Shown here piece by piece: positions 62,969-64,000 of a DNA stretch of 64,000 nt. This stretch comes from Pelagibacterales bacterium SAG-MED29 (lineage in GTDB: Bacteria > Pseudomonadota > Alphaproteobacteria > Pelagibacterales > Pelagibacteraceae), in NCBI GenBank assembly GCA_014653815.1, contig JACWDZ010000002.1, forward strand, positions 33,501-97,500, read 5' to 3'. A model generated the notes under the pieces. The model made no database searches. It saw nothing but the letters and a program-made list of their open reading frames with translations, and had not been told where the DNA came from. How positions within the stretch are numbered: position 1 is the stretch's first letter; each line of letters opens with the position of its first letter. The translations under genes were made by a program, and so were the position numbers.

Positions 62969-63058
62969 AAGTGTGGACGGCTAGGTTAATAAAGAAATTG
63001 TCGTACACACTTTAACGAAAGTAATTTTAGTATATCTAAAATTATTAAAGCTAGTGTG
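62969..63058 (+). promoter_or_regulatory. Structured rRNA leader with alternative stems and boxA-like CACTTTAAC
   Basis: Stem I 62969-62981/63000-63012; competing stem II 63006-63015/63045-63058 enclosing hairpin AATTTTAG-TATAT-CTAAAATT (63023-63043). Confidence 0.45.
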
Positions 63059-63069
63059 CGCCGTTATTA

Positions 63070-64000
<931 letters not shown>

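Overview
The window is a compact, AT-rich, chromosomal segment from an alphaproteobacterium. Streamlined gene spacing, small housekeeping operons and a one-carbon gene cluster suggest a SAR11/Pelagibacterales-like organism; this is inference from gene content and the partial 16S, not from a search. It runs from a 5'-truncated gltD to a 3'-truncated 16S rRNA gene. Contents are mostly housekeeping: gltDB, thrS-infC-rpmI-rplT-pheST-lepA, lysK (class I), pyrD, rpmB, cobST, bolA, aroBK, def-fmt-truA, a rpmH-rnpA-yidD-yidC-argB-dapD-dapE run, murA, infA, fhs/fdh, secA, argJ, ubiG, lysC-ispG-prfA-prmC and an M23 peptidase. Two tRNAs are present (Ser-GGA, Phe-GAA). I saw no mobile elements, phage genes or CRISPR arrays. 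The items most worth a second look are: (1) a C1-oxidation locus (fhs / fdh / short MetF-like / DmdA-like GcvT paralog) ending in an uncharacterised 147-aa Cys/Trp/Arg-rich protein; (2) a structured rRNA leader with two mutually exclusive stems and a terminator-like hairpin; (3) a eukaryotic-style SET/post-SET protein translationally coupled to dapE and a glycosyltransferase; (4) a GC-rich island next to tRNA-Ser that may be an ncRNA; (5) CobST-like AAA+/VWA genes with no other cobalamin genes in view; and (6) micro-ORFs and extreme overlaps, including a tRNA-Phe whose first base is the last base of the infA stop codon.
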